This document shows, piece by piece, positions 1-13,100 of a DNA stretch of 64,000 nt (position 1 is the stretch's first letter; every line of letters starts with the position of its first letter). The position numbers and the translations under genes were made by a program. Origin of the DNA: Otis tarda (lineage: Eukaryota > Chordata > Aves > Otidiformes > Otididae); assembly GCA_026413225.1 (NCBI GenBank), contig CM048553.1, positions 43,936,001 through 44,000,000 on the forward strand, in the 5' to 3' direction. Under the pieces are notes generated by a model. The model was not told where the DNA came from and ran no database searches. It worked only from the letters and a program-made list of their open reading frames with translations.

Positions 1-3000
1 GTGGATAAGGCTGCCTTAGTTCTGGTTGTGTTTTCCCACAAGATCTGTCAAAATGAAGCCGGCAGGCTTTACCCCTTCAAGCATCTTCACAACGTGCTTG
101 TGCAACCCACATCCTCAGCTTCAGGCTACGAACTCTGATAGCTTACAGCACAGTCAGTAATCACATTGGTCAGTCTGAAGAGTCCTAAATAAAACCATTA
201 ACTGGTAATTATGTCTTAGGGCCTTGGAGGCACTAGAGACGACTTGGGAAGAAATGCTATGCACTTTGCCACAGGGGGACTACATATAAGCAGGGTGGCT
301 GTGCTCTAGTTATCAGGTGGAAGGAATGGTCCCTGGCTCTTTTTTTATTTCCATTTTTTTAACAATCTAGGCACAGTCATAGATGTCTTCTGTTAATTAT
401 GATTTTATCATGTGCTAACAAATCTGGGTTGCTTTACCTACTGGCATGCTACTGCAAATATACCTCTTTTTGGTAGGGGAAACAGTCTTGTATTTATAAA
501 TAAACACTGTTTCTTGTAGACACAGGATTGAGATGCAGGAGGTGTAGATACAGCGCTTGGCTCTGGCACATGTTTTCTGTGTGATTCTGAACTTATGTGC
601 AATCAACACTCACTTATCTGTGGGTGCTTTAACCAGTTTGAGGTTTAATCATACCATGGAAGCAGAGATACTTGAGCTTTCCCCTTATCAAGCCAGCACT
701 GGGCTGCCCAGGCTTATTAGTTTAGGCCCAATGCCAGAAAGAGACAGCTGTACTGCCTTCCCAACCAGCTTGAGTCTGGGAGCAGTTTAGCCACATTGTG
801 TCTGCAGAAGACAAACTAATAGCCCTAAAGTCCCAGGCTCATTTTATGGAGTCATCAGGAAGGTTTCAGTACCGCATTCCAGTTTCCCACAAGGACTGGG
901 ACTGTACAGAGGCAGTTCAGAGCCAGCCAGGCTTATTAAGTGCCACATGAACATCTCTGTACTGTGCAGGAGGGTCCAAGAAGATTTATTAGCTCAGATT
1001 CAATGCCAGTCTAATAAATTCACTCATCATCTTGTCAGCATGTCTACTTGTATGGCTGCTAGAGCAAGCACCTTATTCAGCAAGAGCTTTTTGAACTCAG
1101 CATGAAGTCTCTGGTGAAAAAGGTATCACAATTTAGCCTATGGTGTCTCTGTGCTTCAGATCTCAGCTTTCTGTTTTCTTATGTTATGTGTGTGCACTGC
1201 AGTGGGACACAGTGGGCTTCTAAATGGGATTTATCCTGCCAAGTTACTTGTAGGGATTGACAAATCACCCAAGCGATATGGTAAAATAGAACAAGTTACC
1301 AAGAGACTGCATTACCACTCTCTTGTTTGGTGCAAGCCAAGCTAACATAGTGTTCGCTAATCTGTGACAACCACTTTAGAGGATACTTCTGCCCTCTGAG
1401 ATAGCTTACTGCTGTTGGGTTAAAGAATAAGCCACCACGGATTGCCTCCTATTTACTGTAGATCATACAGAGAGGGGCATTTATCATGGAGTAGCTTATA
1501 AGCTGTAAACTCTTATCCCAGGTTCTTAGGTTATGGCTAAAAATCCAAGTGTAAACCTCTTTCCTATGAAATGAGGAGCAAGTGACACTCTTTCATATTA
1601 TTGTTGACAGAACACCTTAGGAGTTTTGTAAGGAAATAATCTTTACAGCTATATGATTTTTTTTTGAACGTGTACTCAGAAGAGAGAGAGCATAGAGGCT
1701 TCTCTCAAATGTTTGTTTGTTTTCCTAATGCTTCCTAATTACGTTTAGATCAATGATATTCTGCAAAGAATCTCATAGAAAAAGTTAAGGGAAAAAGTCT
1801 ACAATGGATGTTCATGAAATTATATTAAAGCACTCCCAGACATAACACAAGACCATCAAAGTAGTATTCCGTTTGCATTTTCAGGAGTTAGTTGAAATAT
1901 GTAGACATGCTGCCCTACTCCCAAACACTTGTATGTTTGTATTTGTGGGAAGAAAGAGAACATGCTATTCAACAAAGAATAAATGTCAGTTATAACCTGT
2001 GCGTGTAATCCAAAACCTAGTAGAAAGCTGTGAAACACAGGAACTTTGGCTCAGGCTCTTGAAGCCTGAAAACTCCATTCATTGACTCAGGAACAAAACC
2101 AAGCAGAACTCTATACAATATTACACTGTATAGATTGTCATGCCTCATTCAGCCAGATATAAATTCATAATAATAAACAAACATACCTAACATAGCATGA
2201 GCAGATGAAGAAGAGAAGGTAACTCAGTCAGATCTATGGGCAAGTCAGATTAATTTGTGGAAGATATTTTATTTACTTCCATGTGGGTCTATAGGAAGAA
2301 TTACAGGTCCATGATGAAACACGTGTGTCCTGGAAGCATTGTAAACACACTGGCATGGCTCTGAATCCACAGTAATTATCTCTGTATTTCAGCAAGCTGC
2401 ACTAGTGTCATGACACTGCTTCCAGTTCCTGAGCTAACTGACTGGCTCTATGGCAGTGCGTTTAGCAGTGTAGACATGTCCTAAGAGGATCATCTGCTGT
2501 GTTCCTCCATGGTGCTTGTTTGGGTTCTGCAGTAGGCACTGTAGCGAAAACAGTCACAACCTGAAGCCTGTATTTACATTTCAAAAGCGGTTTTTTTATT
2601 TTATTAAAGTTTCTAAATGTAGTTCAAAGGTTTGGAATGGAGTCTGTGTTCTTAGCTGAGGCAAGTCCTTTTGAAAAACCACTTCCTAGAAAACTAATTG
2701 TGTGCCTTGAAATGTTGAATGCTCAATAAAGCAGGGTCTGTTGACAAAGACAGTGTATGTTTGTTTTTACCAGTAAAAAATGAGAAATTTATCTATCCCT
2801 TTGACTTGTTGGATTTAATCTAGGAAGAAATATTTGGTTGAGTTCAACTGAGAAACCTGAAGTGATCAGTCTTGTTATCATTTGCTCATCCAATAAATGA
2901 ATACAAATCAGTACTATATAGATTATTGTAGGAATTAATATTTTTTCTGGTTTACCCAAGCTGAACAACTTTGATTTCATTTGTCTGCGTTTAGTAAACC

Positions 3001-3041
3001 ACAAACAATGGGTCCAAGTAGCAGCTGCAAAGTACTGGGAA
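1..3041. other. AT-rich unique sequence, no gene recognised
   Basis: No repeat family, RNA gene or convincing exon was recognised here. Open frames are short (77 codons or fewer) and lack coding character. Short A/T runs occur throughout. It is most likely intronic or intergenic avian DNA. Confidence 0.6.
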
Positions 3042-3139
3042 GGGGGGGAAAAAAAAAAACAAACCAAAAAAACCCACAAAAAAACCAAAAAAACCAACCA
3101 ACCAAACAAACAAAAAAAACAGAAAAAGGGAGGGGGGGA
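3042..3139. repeat. Low-complexity G-run/A-rich (CAAA-like) tract
   Basis: The tract starts with a run of seven G, continues as a long A-rich stretch broken by C and CC (units such as caaa and ccaa), and ends in gggagggggggag. The purine-rich plus strand continues to about 3240. Stop codons are rare on its complement, which helps explain a 250-codon open frame on the minus strand at 2789-3541. That frame is judged to be an effect of composition, not a gene. Confidence 0.85.
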
Positions 3140-6100
3140 GCAGGGATTGAGGCTGAAAGAGAGAAGAAGAGAAAGGAAATAGTGATGAAATCTCTGAGAT
3201 ATTCCGCAGGTGAAAGTGTGGAGGGAATGGAGGGTTGTAGGGTATTGAGCCAGTACTCCCTGTAATCTGTGGAAGTCAATGGAAAGACTTAAATAGATAC
3301 TGAACGAGGCCCTACTAGAATGAGTTTGTGCCTCTGTACAAATGTCTGAAGCCAAAACAAAAATAATTACAGTACTGAATGGATTGCATTGGCTGACTTC
3401 TTTAGTGTCTAATGTTCTTTGGCAATGCTTCATCCCGATTATTCCATCTGGAGATAATTGTGTGATATCATCCATAAAATTAAAACATAAATCAATCCAA
3501 CTAGTGATCTGCCCCATGAGCTGCTGTTCAAAAACACACATGGAAATCTAGCGCTCCCTGCCTTTTTAGTAGGATGTGCAAAAAAACAGTGAAGTGTCGA
3601 GGCAAAACAAAATCATGACGTAGTAGTTGAAACCTACAAATCTTTCATGAGCTGTAACAGTGCTGTCAACACAATACATGGAAAATAATAGAGGAACTCT
3701 TTATTTTTTTTCTTAGACTTTTAATTAACTTTTAACAGTAGGTAATATTTGAACTTTAAAAAAACTTCCCTGTTTTGTTGGCATAATGGCTTCAACTTTG
3801 TATGGCTGCAGTGCAGCAGTAAACTGCTGACTGAAAACAACAAATCAATTATTAGCAGCTGAGAAAAACATTCCTAATGGAAGAAAAATTTTTGTTCTAC
3901 AGGGCTGGTAAAGTAATACCTTTATACCAATAAAGTCCTTATGCTCCCCTTTCTTCCAGGAAGCCCTTTAGATCACTTTATGTGATATTAACCTCTACCA
4001 GGTAGTCTTTGAACCATGAAGAACTAATTCAACTTTTGTCTTGCATTGTCTTGAAAAAAGACTCTTAGCAACAATTATTAACACCTATTCATTTCGGCTG
4101 GCAATTGACATTTGTTAGGAGAGATTCAAGGGGTTAACCTAGGTCATATTGGAAAAGGCCATTTAGGAGATTCATTTATGCTTTATTTCTCTTGACTAAT
4201 TTTGGAAGTTTTAGAAAATGTTACAAATTGAATTACTCCAACAATCTCCCTATCTCTAAAATAACTGCAGTATTTTAAACATTGTATGACTTGATGCAAA
4301 TTTTAGTATCTTTTCTTCATGTTATGCATGGAGATACTTATGGAAAGCACACTTACTTGTCTTTTGGGGAATATTTTACTTGCGTTCCCTGTGGTAGCAA
4401 TTCTCAATCATATGAAACTTTGCAGAAAGCAAACAGAAGAACATTATGAATGAAATATTTATCCTCAAGCGTACAACTGAATCTTCATAGAAAGTTGTGC
4501 ATGCACTGCTCAATCAGTTAAGTTTACTGTCAGCCAGATGTTAATAACTTGATTCATTCTGAATAGAAACTTATAATGAGAGCAAAAAATTTCCTGGAAA
4601 GTTCTTTGAAGGTAAGGGGTAAGATATTACTGAGCTTGAATAAGAATTGTAGTGTTTAATATCTTATCCATAACAACAGTGTATTATAAATAAAATAGAA
4701 AATATACAACATAATATTTAACTCCACTATATATTACTCTGAGTTCAGTTGTTAATGCTCTCCACCTTGTTTTATCTAGGTATTAGTCTGAGTCAAACTC
4801 ACACTAATACTTTGTCAGTAGATACCAGTGGACAGAGCTTCTAGGAAAGCTGAAATGAAATGGGTTATAGTGTTTCCTTAGAAATATGCTTGCCATATCT
4901 GGAATGTGCTGTTCTTGGCTTCTTACTTAAATGTGATTCCTAATTAAATTTCTTTTAACTAAATTTAATAATATGCATATTTTATATACATGTCTATTTT
5001 TGGTGATAGAGACTTTATATCTCTTACACATACGTGTATTCAGTGTATTTATATATTGCCTTTATATGTTTTATAGACATACACACTTTATTTGATTAAT
5101 AATTTGGTAGGATACTTGTCTAAAGAGAAATCGCAGATGATAGGATCACTTCATCTGGATAAGAGAAGACTAGAACTAGATTCTTAGGTGATCCTGAAAG
5201 TCCTATAAACATCCTGTTATCAGTATTTCAGCCATGTTTGTCACTCTATCAGCATATTGTCTGCACTGGGACTTTGTTAATACAGAACTGAGAATATGCA
5301 CAGCATTCAGCTCAGTGGTTAACTGCAGAAGAACTTGTGTTCTCTTAATACTTAAATAGTGACTTAACATTAGAAGACATCACAGTTCCTTTGAAATTAG
5401 AACTGGCAAAATCCATTATTACAGCAAGAAGAAAGTAGAGTATTTGACATGAGGTGACATCTGCTTTTAGAGTTATTAGATCATACTCTGAGGAAAGAAA
5501 ACAAAATAGGAGGGACAACATCCCATCATTTTGCCATGTGTCTTCATCCCATTGCTCATTTTTCATTTCAAATTTGGCTTAGGTAGATCCTGGAATACAG
5601 AGGCAAATCCAATTGCTACATGCAATAATTCAGTTAAAATCTCTGGAGGCTGTGATGCCGCTTGTGTAGCTGACTAGCTGTACTGCAGATTTATTGAGCC
5701 ATACCTTTGAGACTTGGGAGAAAGTAGCTGATGTATGACTTCACTTCATTGCATGTCTGGGCTGATGAGTCATTTAGAAACACAGGAAAATTAAGAAGGA
5801 AAAGCAGCTCTGTGCCATTCACTTCATCTTCCTATAAATGCCAGCTTCCCCATATAGACAGTTACTTCTTGGAGTTTTGACCAGTTTCAATGCCCTGACT
5901 AGTAAAACTACAGTTTCCTACAGTGAACCTATCCACAGTTGTTCTCTTTAAAAATGTTGTCTTGCACTCAGCCGGAACATCGCTTTGTTTAGCTTTATTC
6001 CTAGTTGTTTCCTACCTATAACCCCCTTTTGCTACTTAACTAGTTCTTTTTCTGATGCTTCTAGTTGCCAAATATGTATAGACTATCATCCAGTTCATCA

Positions 6101-8109
6101 TCTTTCAGCCTACCCTGCTAGGTAGTAGGATTGGATGTGGCTCAGCACATGTGTAATGCTCCTGGTGGATTCATTCAGCCCTGTATTTCGGCAATAGTTT
6201 CACTGTAGTTAGTGCTTGATCGTAACCTATTAGGATAAGTTGATTTCTATGGGCATTGAATAAGACTTGCACCAAGGAACTTCTACCACCTTATTTTGTG
6301 CTTTCTGCAACTCGTATGGTTATGGCTTTTGTTGATGCTGTTGCTCACTTGAATTAGAGGGAAGCGGTAAAAAGATATAGCTTTGTGCTCTTCTGTAACA
6401 CGCAACTATACTTTGATAGTTGGCCACAGGTTTTTGCTTTATATTTATCCGTCTGCAATTTGCATTACAGTAGCTGAAAGCACCCCATTAAAAGTGGGAG
6501 GCATTCTGTCTGGGGCTGTATAAAGGGATCATGCTTACCTTAAGCAGACATAAGTGAATAGATGGAAGAGGAGTGGGGAGAGAAGAGGGAAAGGAAGGCC
6601 ATTAAGGAAACAAGACTTGCCTGTGCACGGGATGTGCATGGGATTTCTAGTTATATTTAGTTAAAATGTATCTTGCCAAGTGTGTATATGCCTTTTTCTG
6701 AAGTCATGCGTGTAACTTTTTTGGAAGTAGAAAGTTAGTTTTGTAGTAGAAGTAAAAAAAAAAAACCCACTAACTCATGAAGGGTATTAAGTTCCTAGTG
6801 AATTTAACTGTGCTATGTAATTGGATGAACTCTATCCGGTCCTCTAATGAATAAACCCTGTGGTGGGATGCGTAGAGCCTATTTCTCCTCAATGTTGTCT
6901 CTGCCAGATTCTTGAAACTGAGCCTCCTTTGGGGGAATGGAGACAGCAGAACTGCTGACACCACAGCTTCCTCCTCGCATTCTCTATGTTCAGATGGAAG
7001 TAACGTTCTGTACTCTTAATAGCCCCATTTCTTAGTATGCAGTGTAAGAAAGTAAGGTGGGCAATTTGTTTCCTGAATTTCAGTGCGTATTTTGTAGAAG
7101 TTTGAATAATCAGTGGGATCTCAGCCTAAAAATATCTGATTTCCTTAGTGGTTCAACAGTGCTCGTTCTTTCATGGTTTTACAAATATACTTTAATTGAA
7201 ACAGGCCACACCAGGGTGTGCATTAATGGGCTGCTGTTGTACTTCTTGGGTGGTAGAAGGTAATTGGTCTCTGGTCCAGTGCTTCACAATGCTCCAAAGG
7301 CATGTGCCAATAGTCTGTTAAAGCACACCCTGTTGTGCCACTGCTTAATTAAAATCTTAGGATATCAAAAGCAGAAAGGTCTAATGAAGAAGTTTCTTTC
7401 AAGCCGGTAAATACAAGTGTATGACATATTAACCAGTGTATGCTGGCTGGTTCTGGCCTGCAGAATGCTTAGTCAAATCAATGAACAGAAAAGGAGTGCA
7501 CATTGACGGACGTATCCACCATTACTACAGCGTGCAGTGCGATAACCATACTTGTGAAGTCAGGTCCAAACAATTTCGTGCTTTATCTATGGGTTTGTTT
7601 CTTGTCTGATGAATTTCAGCTTCACGCTATCAAATGATAATTGACTGCATTATGAGGTATTTTCTAATGTTTTGCAATAGATAGATTTTAAATAAAAAGA
7701 CTGATTCAAATTTGGTTATGTATAGATATTTTTTTTTTTCATCCTCTTTTTCATTGGGTAAGGGGAGATAAACTTAAATCAATTATTTTTCCAAATTTCC
7801 GCCAGGAATGTTGACTTGAGCACACAGTTCTAGCAACCGTGTGTGTTATATGTTTTCAGTAGTCTGACTATCAGCTTATGATCACAGCCATGCTATCTAC
7901 AAAATTAAATTAAAATGGAGGGCTTTCTCACCATGCATTTTCAAAATGAGACATGTAGGGTTTGTGGGTTTTTCTTTTGTTTTTGAAAAGAGACAAGTGC
8001 AACCTGATGAAGGTGTTGCTATAAATGTAAGAAGTGTGATTTTTATGAGGTGACCCACCAGATGTGGGTGTATTTCCACTAAGTATCAAAGGTATGGAAG
8101 AAACTAATA
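3140..8109. other. AT-rich unique sequence, no gene recognised
   Basis: This is about 5 kb without a recognisable gene or repeat family. The stretch at 4930-5100 is especially AT-rich. A small CpG-containing block near 7480-7615 stands out slightly and is described in the findings. Otherwise nothing supports an annotation. Confidence 0.6.
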
Positions 8110-9553
8110 ATAGAATCATAGAATGGTTAGAGTTGGAAGGGACCTTCAAAGGTCATCTAGTCCAACCCCCCTGCAAGAAGCAGGGACATCCCTGACTAGA
8201 TCAGGTTGCTCAGAGCCTCATCCAGCCTGGCCTTGAACAGTTCCAGGGATGGGGCATCCACCACCTCTCTGGGCAACCTGTTCCAGTGCTCTACAACTCT
8301 CATTGTAAAAAATTTTTGTCTAATATCTAATCTAAACCTACCTCCTTCTGATTTAAACCCATTACCCCTTGTCCTATCACAACAGGCCCTACTGAATAGC
8401 TTCTCCCCATCTTTCCTGTAGGCCCCCTTGAGGTATTGGAAGACCGCTATCAGGTCTCCCCGGAGCCTCCTCTTCTCCAGGCTGAACAGCCCCAACTCTC
8501 TCAGCCTGTCCTCATAGGAGAGGTGCTCCAGCCCTCTGATCATCTTGGTGGCCCTCCTCTGGACCCTTTCCAACTGGTCCATGTCCTTCTTGTGTTGGGG
8601 ACTCCAGAACTGGACGCAGTACTCCAGGTGGGGTCTCACCAGGGCAGAGTAGAGGGGCAGAATCACCTCCCTCGACCTGCTGGCCACGCTCCTCTTGATG
8701 CAGCCCAGGATGCGGTTGGCCTTCTGGGCCACAAGGGCGCATTGCCCGCTCATGTTGAGCCTCTCGTCTACCAGCACTCCCAAGTCCTTCTCCTCAGGGC
8801 TGCTCTCCATCCATTCTCCGCCCAGCCTGTATTTGTGCCTGGGATTGCCACGACCCAGGTGCAGGACCTTGCACTTGGCCTGGTTGAACTTCATGAGGTT
8901 GGCACGGGCCCACCTCTCCAGCCTGTCAAGGTCCCTCTGGATGGCATCCCTCCCTTCCAGTGAGTCGACGGCACCACACAGCTTGGTGTCATCGGCGAAC
9001 TTGCTGAGGGTGCACTCTATCCCACTGTCCATGTCGCCGACAAAGATGTTGAACAGGGCCGGGCCCAACACGGACCCCTGAGGGATGCCACTGGTGACCG
9101 GTCTCCACTTGGACATTGAGCCATTGACCACCACTCTCTGAGTGCGGCCATCCAGCCAACTCCTTATCCACCGAGTGGTCCATCCATCGAACCCATGCCT
9201 CTCTAATTTAGAGAGAAGGATGTCATGCGGGACAGTGTCAAAAGCTTTGCACAAGTCCAGGTAGACGATATCCGTTGCCCGTCCCTTGTCCACCGATGCT
9301 GTTACCCCGTCATAAAAGGCCACCAAATTGGTCAGGCACGATCTGCCCTTGGTGAAGCCATGTTGGCTGTCACCAACCACCTCCTTGCTCTCCATGTGCC
9401 TTAGCATGGTTTCCAGGAGAATCTGCTCCATGACCTTGCCAGGCACGGAGGTGAGGCTGACCGGCCTGTAGTTGCCCGGGTCTTCCTTACTCCCCTTTTT
9501 AAAAATGGGGGTTATGTTCCCTCTCTTCCAGTCATCGGGGACCTCACCAGACC
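8110..9553 (-). mobile_element. CR1 LINE, young 5'-truncated copy (copy 1)
   Basis: This is a chicken-repeat-1 type non-LTR retrotransposon on the minus strand. The 3' end lies at the low coordinate and carries about two units of the octamer tail, read on the plus strand as catagaat. The 3' UTR-like end includes the typical bird motif for ggttggactagatgacc, read in sense. The body encodes the reverse transcriptase part of ORF2. The 5' end is cut inside ORF2 near 9553, where homology to the longer copy at 51985-53682 stops, so ORF1 and the endonuclease domain are missing. Such 5' truncation is normal for LINE insertion by target-primed reverse transcription. It is nearly identical to the copy at 28100-29452, which points to recent insertion. 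The exact 5' boundary is uncertain by a few bases. Confidence 0.96.
8196..9446 (-). CDS. CR1 ORF2 fragment, reverse transcriptase (partial)
   Basis: A 416-residue open frame covers most of the CR1 reverse transcriptase and the C-terminal region. The first catalytic aspartate sits in [10 protein letters not shown] (about residues 62-71). The [10 protein letters not shown] block starts near residue 120, and the FADD form of the YxDD active site lies at about 150-153. The C-terminal part, ending [11 protein letters not shown] and then a stop, is the usual CR1 ORF2 end. The frame is open upstream of 9446 to the truncation point, so the listed start (a GTG inside the domain) is not biological. The enzyme would copy LINE RNA at a nicked target. 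Without the N-terminal endonuclease and with no promoter, the fragment is presumably not translated as a working protein. It differs from the 28187-29437 copy at seven of 416 residues. Confidence 0.9.
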   Translation of the reverse strand: MPGKVMEQILLETMLRHMESKEVVGDSQHGFTKGRSCLTNLVAFYDGVTASVDKGRATDIVYLDLCKAFDTVPHDILLSKLERHGFDGWTTRWIRSWLDGRTQRVVVNGSMSKWRPVTSGIPQGSVLGPALFNIFVGDMDSGIECTLSKFADDTKLCGAVDSLEGRDAIQRDLDRLERWARANLMKFNQAKCKVLHLGRGNPRHKYRLGGEWMESSPEEKDLGVLVDERLNMSGQCALVAQKANRILGCIKRSVASRSREVILPLYSALVRPHLEYCVQFWSPQHKKDMDQLERVQRRATKMIRGLEHLSYEDRLRELGLFSLEKRRLRGDLIAVFQYLKGAYRKDGEKLFSRACCDRTRGNGFKSEGGRFRLDIRQKFFTMRVVEHWNRLPREVVDAPSLELFKARLDEALSNLI

Positions 9554-10144
9554 GCCAATCTGGTTCTGATTACATGACGAAAGATATACAGAAGGCTTTT
9601 GGAACACCAGTCTGCCTATTCTAAAGTTTCCCTCAAGAATGCCCACCTCTTTGCACTGATCCAGCCTGTGGAGTCCGTGAACATTAGAGCTGGCGAGGTG
9701 TGTGTGGCAATGCTGTACATACGGCCCTCCAGCTGCCTGTGCAGGCACAACCATACTGTGTAACCCAGAACATATATGCTGCACTCAACCATATCAATAA
9801 AAGAATTAGGTTTGTTTAATACCTCTGTTTCCTCAGGAAGCCTATATCTTTTAGAATCACTCTCAAGGTACAGGTTCCTGTCCATCTTCTTTGTACATTC
9901 AGTTACACAGTCTAGTTGTCCGAAGTCCAAGGCAATGTTAAACCCTGCAGGGACAGCCTTCAGAAATGGAAGCCAAAAGACAACATACAGAAGCACTCTG
10001 GAGCTGCAGACACAGGCTTTAAACTTAATATTAACTTCATATAAGTTTCCTGTGGAGGTATGTACAATTCTTTTTCTTTCCCCCAAGCAGCCAAAGACCT
10101 ACAGTATCTTCTTAAAATTGTTCCAGGTGAATGGGCTTTGAGCA
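9554..10144 (-). other. Unidentified open stretch beside CR1 copy 1
   Basis: The minus strand holds a 156-codon open frame at 9616-10086 that ends before the CR1 junction. Its inferred product is unfamiliar to me and has no recognisable motif. Another frame at 9960-10145 is open for 61 codons over its upstream part. About 0.3 frames of this length are expected by chance in 64 kb of this composition, so length alone is not evidence. It could be a decayed coding sequence, part of a non-coding transcript, or chance. Confidence 0.2.
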
Positions 10145-13100
10145 TTTGGCAGTTATAACAGCCTGCATGGATGCTCCACCGTAGGGTAAGCCAGTGTATA
10201 CTGAGCTTTATGCTGCTATGGTTAAATTGTGTCTGGTATTGAGTAAATCAGTTTAAATCCAGGAGAAATCTCCTTAGTTTAGTGTTCTTCAGCACAGATC
10301 TATATTAAGTAGCTCTTAAGGAAGAAAAAAAAATCTTTTCAGATGGTTATTTAGAAATTTGTGAACAGATAACAGTGTCATTTCTGGAAGAGTTATTAGC
10401 TATTACAGTTTTTAATAGAGAACTAATCTGTTTGGCCTTAAAGGACCTAAAATTGCTAAAACTTGAACAGGAATAGCTGGTCAGATCTGGAGGAGAATGA
10501 AATGGTGGCTTCCTTTCAATCAGAGAGAAGGGACTCACAGAATTTGTTGTCTACTTTATTACTTGGGAGCATTATCTCTACCCTCTGCTGATATCTGCTT
10601 TCTTTCCTATGTAATTCAGTAACATGTAATGTGGCTTTAATCTCTTGTTTCCCTCCTGTCTGTGTGCTGTGAGACAAGAGAGACAGATGAGCTCGGAAGT
10701 CAGGGGGCAGTGGAGCTGCAGTACACAGCTGCGTACCTGTCAAGTCTCCTCAATCATCCATTTGATCATGCTGCTTTCAAGGCTGGTAGAGATCAAAAAA
10801 AACCTGTACACACCGCAGGTCCCCAGGGAGACAGCAATTGAACCTAGTCAGAGAGGTGTGCAATGGAAAAGAGGAGGTCTTCTGAGGAAAAACAATTCTA
10901 GGCCTTCTGCTGGTGCAATAAGGTCTTCTCTAATTTGAAGGGGTTTGCTGGTACAGTTACACTGGTAGAACCACAACAGCAAATCCTACTACAGGCATTA
11001 CAGCTTATACTAGAAGGAATCTTAAAGCAGTTCTAAGTGGAGTGATTGGTTCTTTTGTGTTCCTAAAACTGCATCTTTTCAAAAGAATTTGCTGAGCCAT
11101 GTAGGTTTTCTGGCACATACATTTAGATGTGGCATAAGTCTAAATAAGCAGGGAAATGGATGTGCTATGAATGTACTATCTGTAAATGCAGAATTTTCCA
11201 GGCAGAGTGCTGCTTCCTGCTGCCTTTTGTAGGCCCAGGCAGCATGGAGACACTGGACAGATATACAGACTCAGGAAAGGAAACGGAAATTTCACAGGGC
11301 TTTGTACCCTGGCCAGCTGAAGGGTAAGGATTGCCTTTTCCAGTCATGGTCTTATGCTGCAGCTAGGTTGTTGCCTAAACATACGTGGTTTTTTTTTTTT
11401 TCCCCTATCCTGTTTTTCTGCACAGCAGCAAAGTGAAGGCATGCTTTATGCCTTTAGGAAAAGGTGGACTCCTTCTCTGTCCATGGGAGCTCTGCAGGAT
11501 GCTATATAAAGTGTGTGCCACATCTCCTGGTGCCATTTGAAATCTGCTGACATGGAGATGTACCACATCACAGCTCAGCCTGGGTCTTTTATTCCTCTCC
11601 TTTTCTCTCAGAGGAATTTTTTTCTTTAAAGTCACATTATACATGAGCTTTGGAGGCATGATGTCTGTCATTCCTGCTTTTCGTGTTATGCAGTGATTTC
11701 TGTTAAATTGTACTGTGTTGGTTTTGATTGTCTAACTTTTCTGTGTGTTTTTTTTTTTTTTATTCATGCTATCCTGACCTTTCCTGAGCCCTTATTTTCA
11801 TTTTTAAACTGTAGTCCAGTGAAAGATCTCTGAGACAAACTCCGACTTATATAAATTCAGGCCTTGTTCATGCTTGCATGTGTAGATATGTTCGGGTAGA
11901 GGCATAAAACTAAAATAACACTCTCTTCATTCTTTATGCATTTTTTTTCAACACTATCTCACTAAGCTGCAGCTCACACATGGTCTTCTGAAGCTTCCTG
12001 TTATTCTTCACAAGCTACCAAAGAGTATGATCCTTTAAATGAACAATCCTTACAACATCAAGCCCTTCTCTTCTGGTGATTCTGTAGCTCTTGATGCAGT
12101 TAAGAGCTACTAGTGCTTCTAAAAATCACTGGCTGTAGCATGCCACACTAACCTATTATCAGCAGCTCCCAAAACAGTGCTCTGAATTAGTACTTGGACA
12201 GAGGATGCTTAAAGATAATGTTGCAATCACCCACCTAAACTAGCTCTGAGTCAATAAGTAATTCTTTTAGAGAGCCCACTAATTCTTAAACTGTTCATGG
12301 TGAATAAGTGAATAAAGATAATATTGCTGCTAATGGCAACTGAAGACCCACAGGGTACCTCATGTCAAACACAGTCATCTCCCCAAACTCTTGACCATGT
12401 TCTGATTACTGACAGTCCTTCTGCAATGTCAGTTAGATTCAGCAGCTTCTGTTGGATTTCTTCAGACTATTTTGTGTACTCCAGATGTAACTGTGTTTCA
12501 GGGATAGCATATGGAATGTTATCTCTACCTCACTGAACTGATGCAAAGCAAAGGCATGTTTGTACAGTATCAGTTCCTCTCAGTAGGAAAGGTTACTGAA
12601 CAACAATTCCTCAAAATACGTGTATTGTATGATTCGTCGTGTTGCTCTTAAGACATCTGCTTTGCTAAGTTCGGTGATAACTTCAATTGTATCCACATCA
12701 TGTAGTTGCAGCAGTATACATTTTTTGACGGTCATCAAGCCATCAGAAGCATACCCAGAACATACCATACCTGGGGCATCATCAACTTTATTGTACTAAT
12801 GGAGAAAACTTTGGGAACATTGACAATGCTCTGTTTTTCTTTAAATGGTGGATTGTCCTTTGTAGCTATATTTTCCAAAGATAAAATAGGAGATCAGTGA
12901 TGTTTAAGGCCCAGTGCTTTTGACACAGAGACTTGGTTTGGAGGAAGAGAGGCATCTTTGGGGGGCTGTAACCAGAGAAGCTTCTCTTAAAGCTGCCTTG
13001 TCTTGCATGAAGTCTGTATATCTGAATGTCACTAAGGTAACAGGTTACTGTTTCAGTCTGGCTACAGGGTCTGTTCCTTGCACACTTTTCTGTAAATGAG

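Noticed and set aside
2789..3541. 250-codon minus-strand open frame
   Set aside because: It spans the A-rich/purine-rich tract, whose complement has few stops. The product is Phe/Ser/Cys-rich with no domain. Composition explains much of it.
8436..8963. 175-codon open frame antisense to CR1 copy 1, repeated at 28427-28954 and in 52656-53339
   Set aside because: It is a shadow of the CR1 reverse transcriptase frame on the other strand, present wherever CR1 is.
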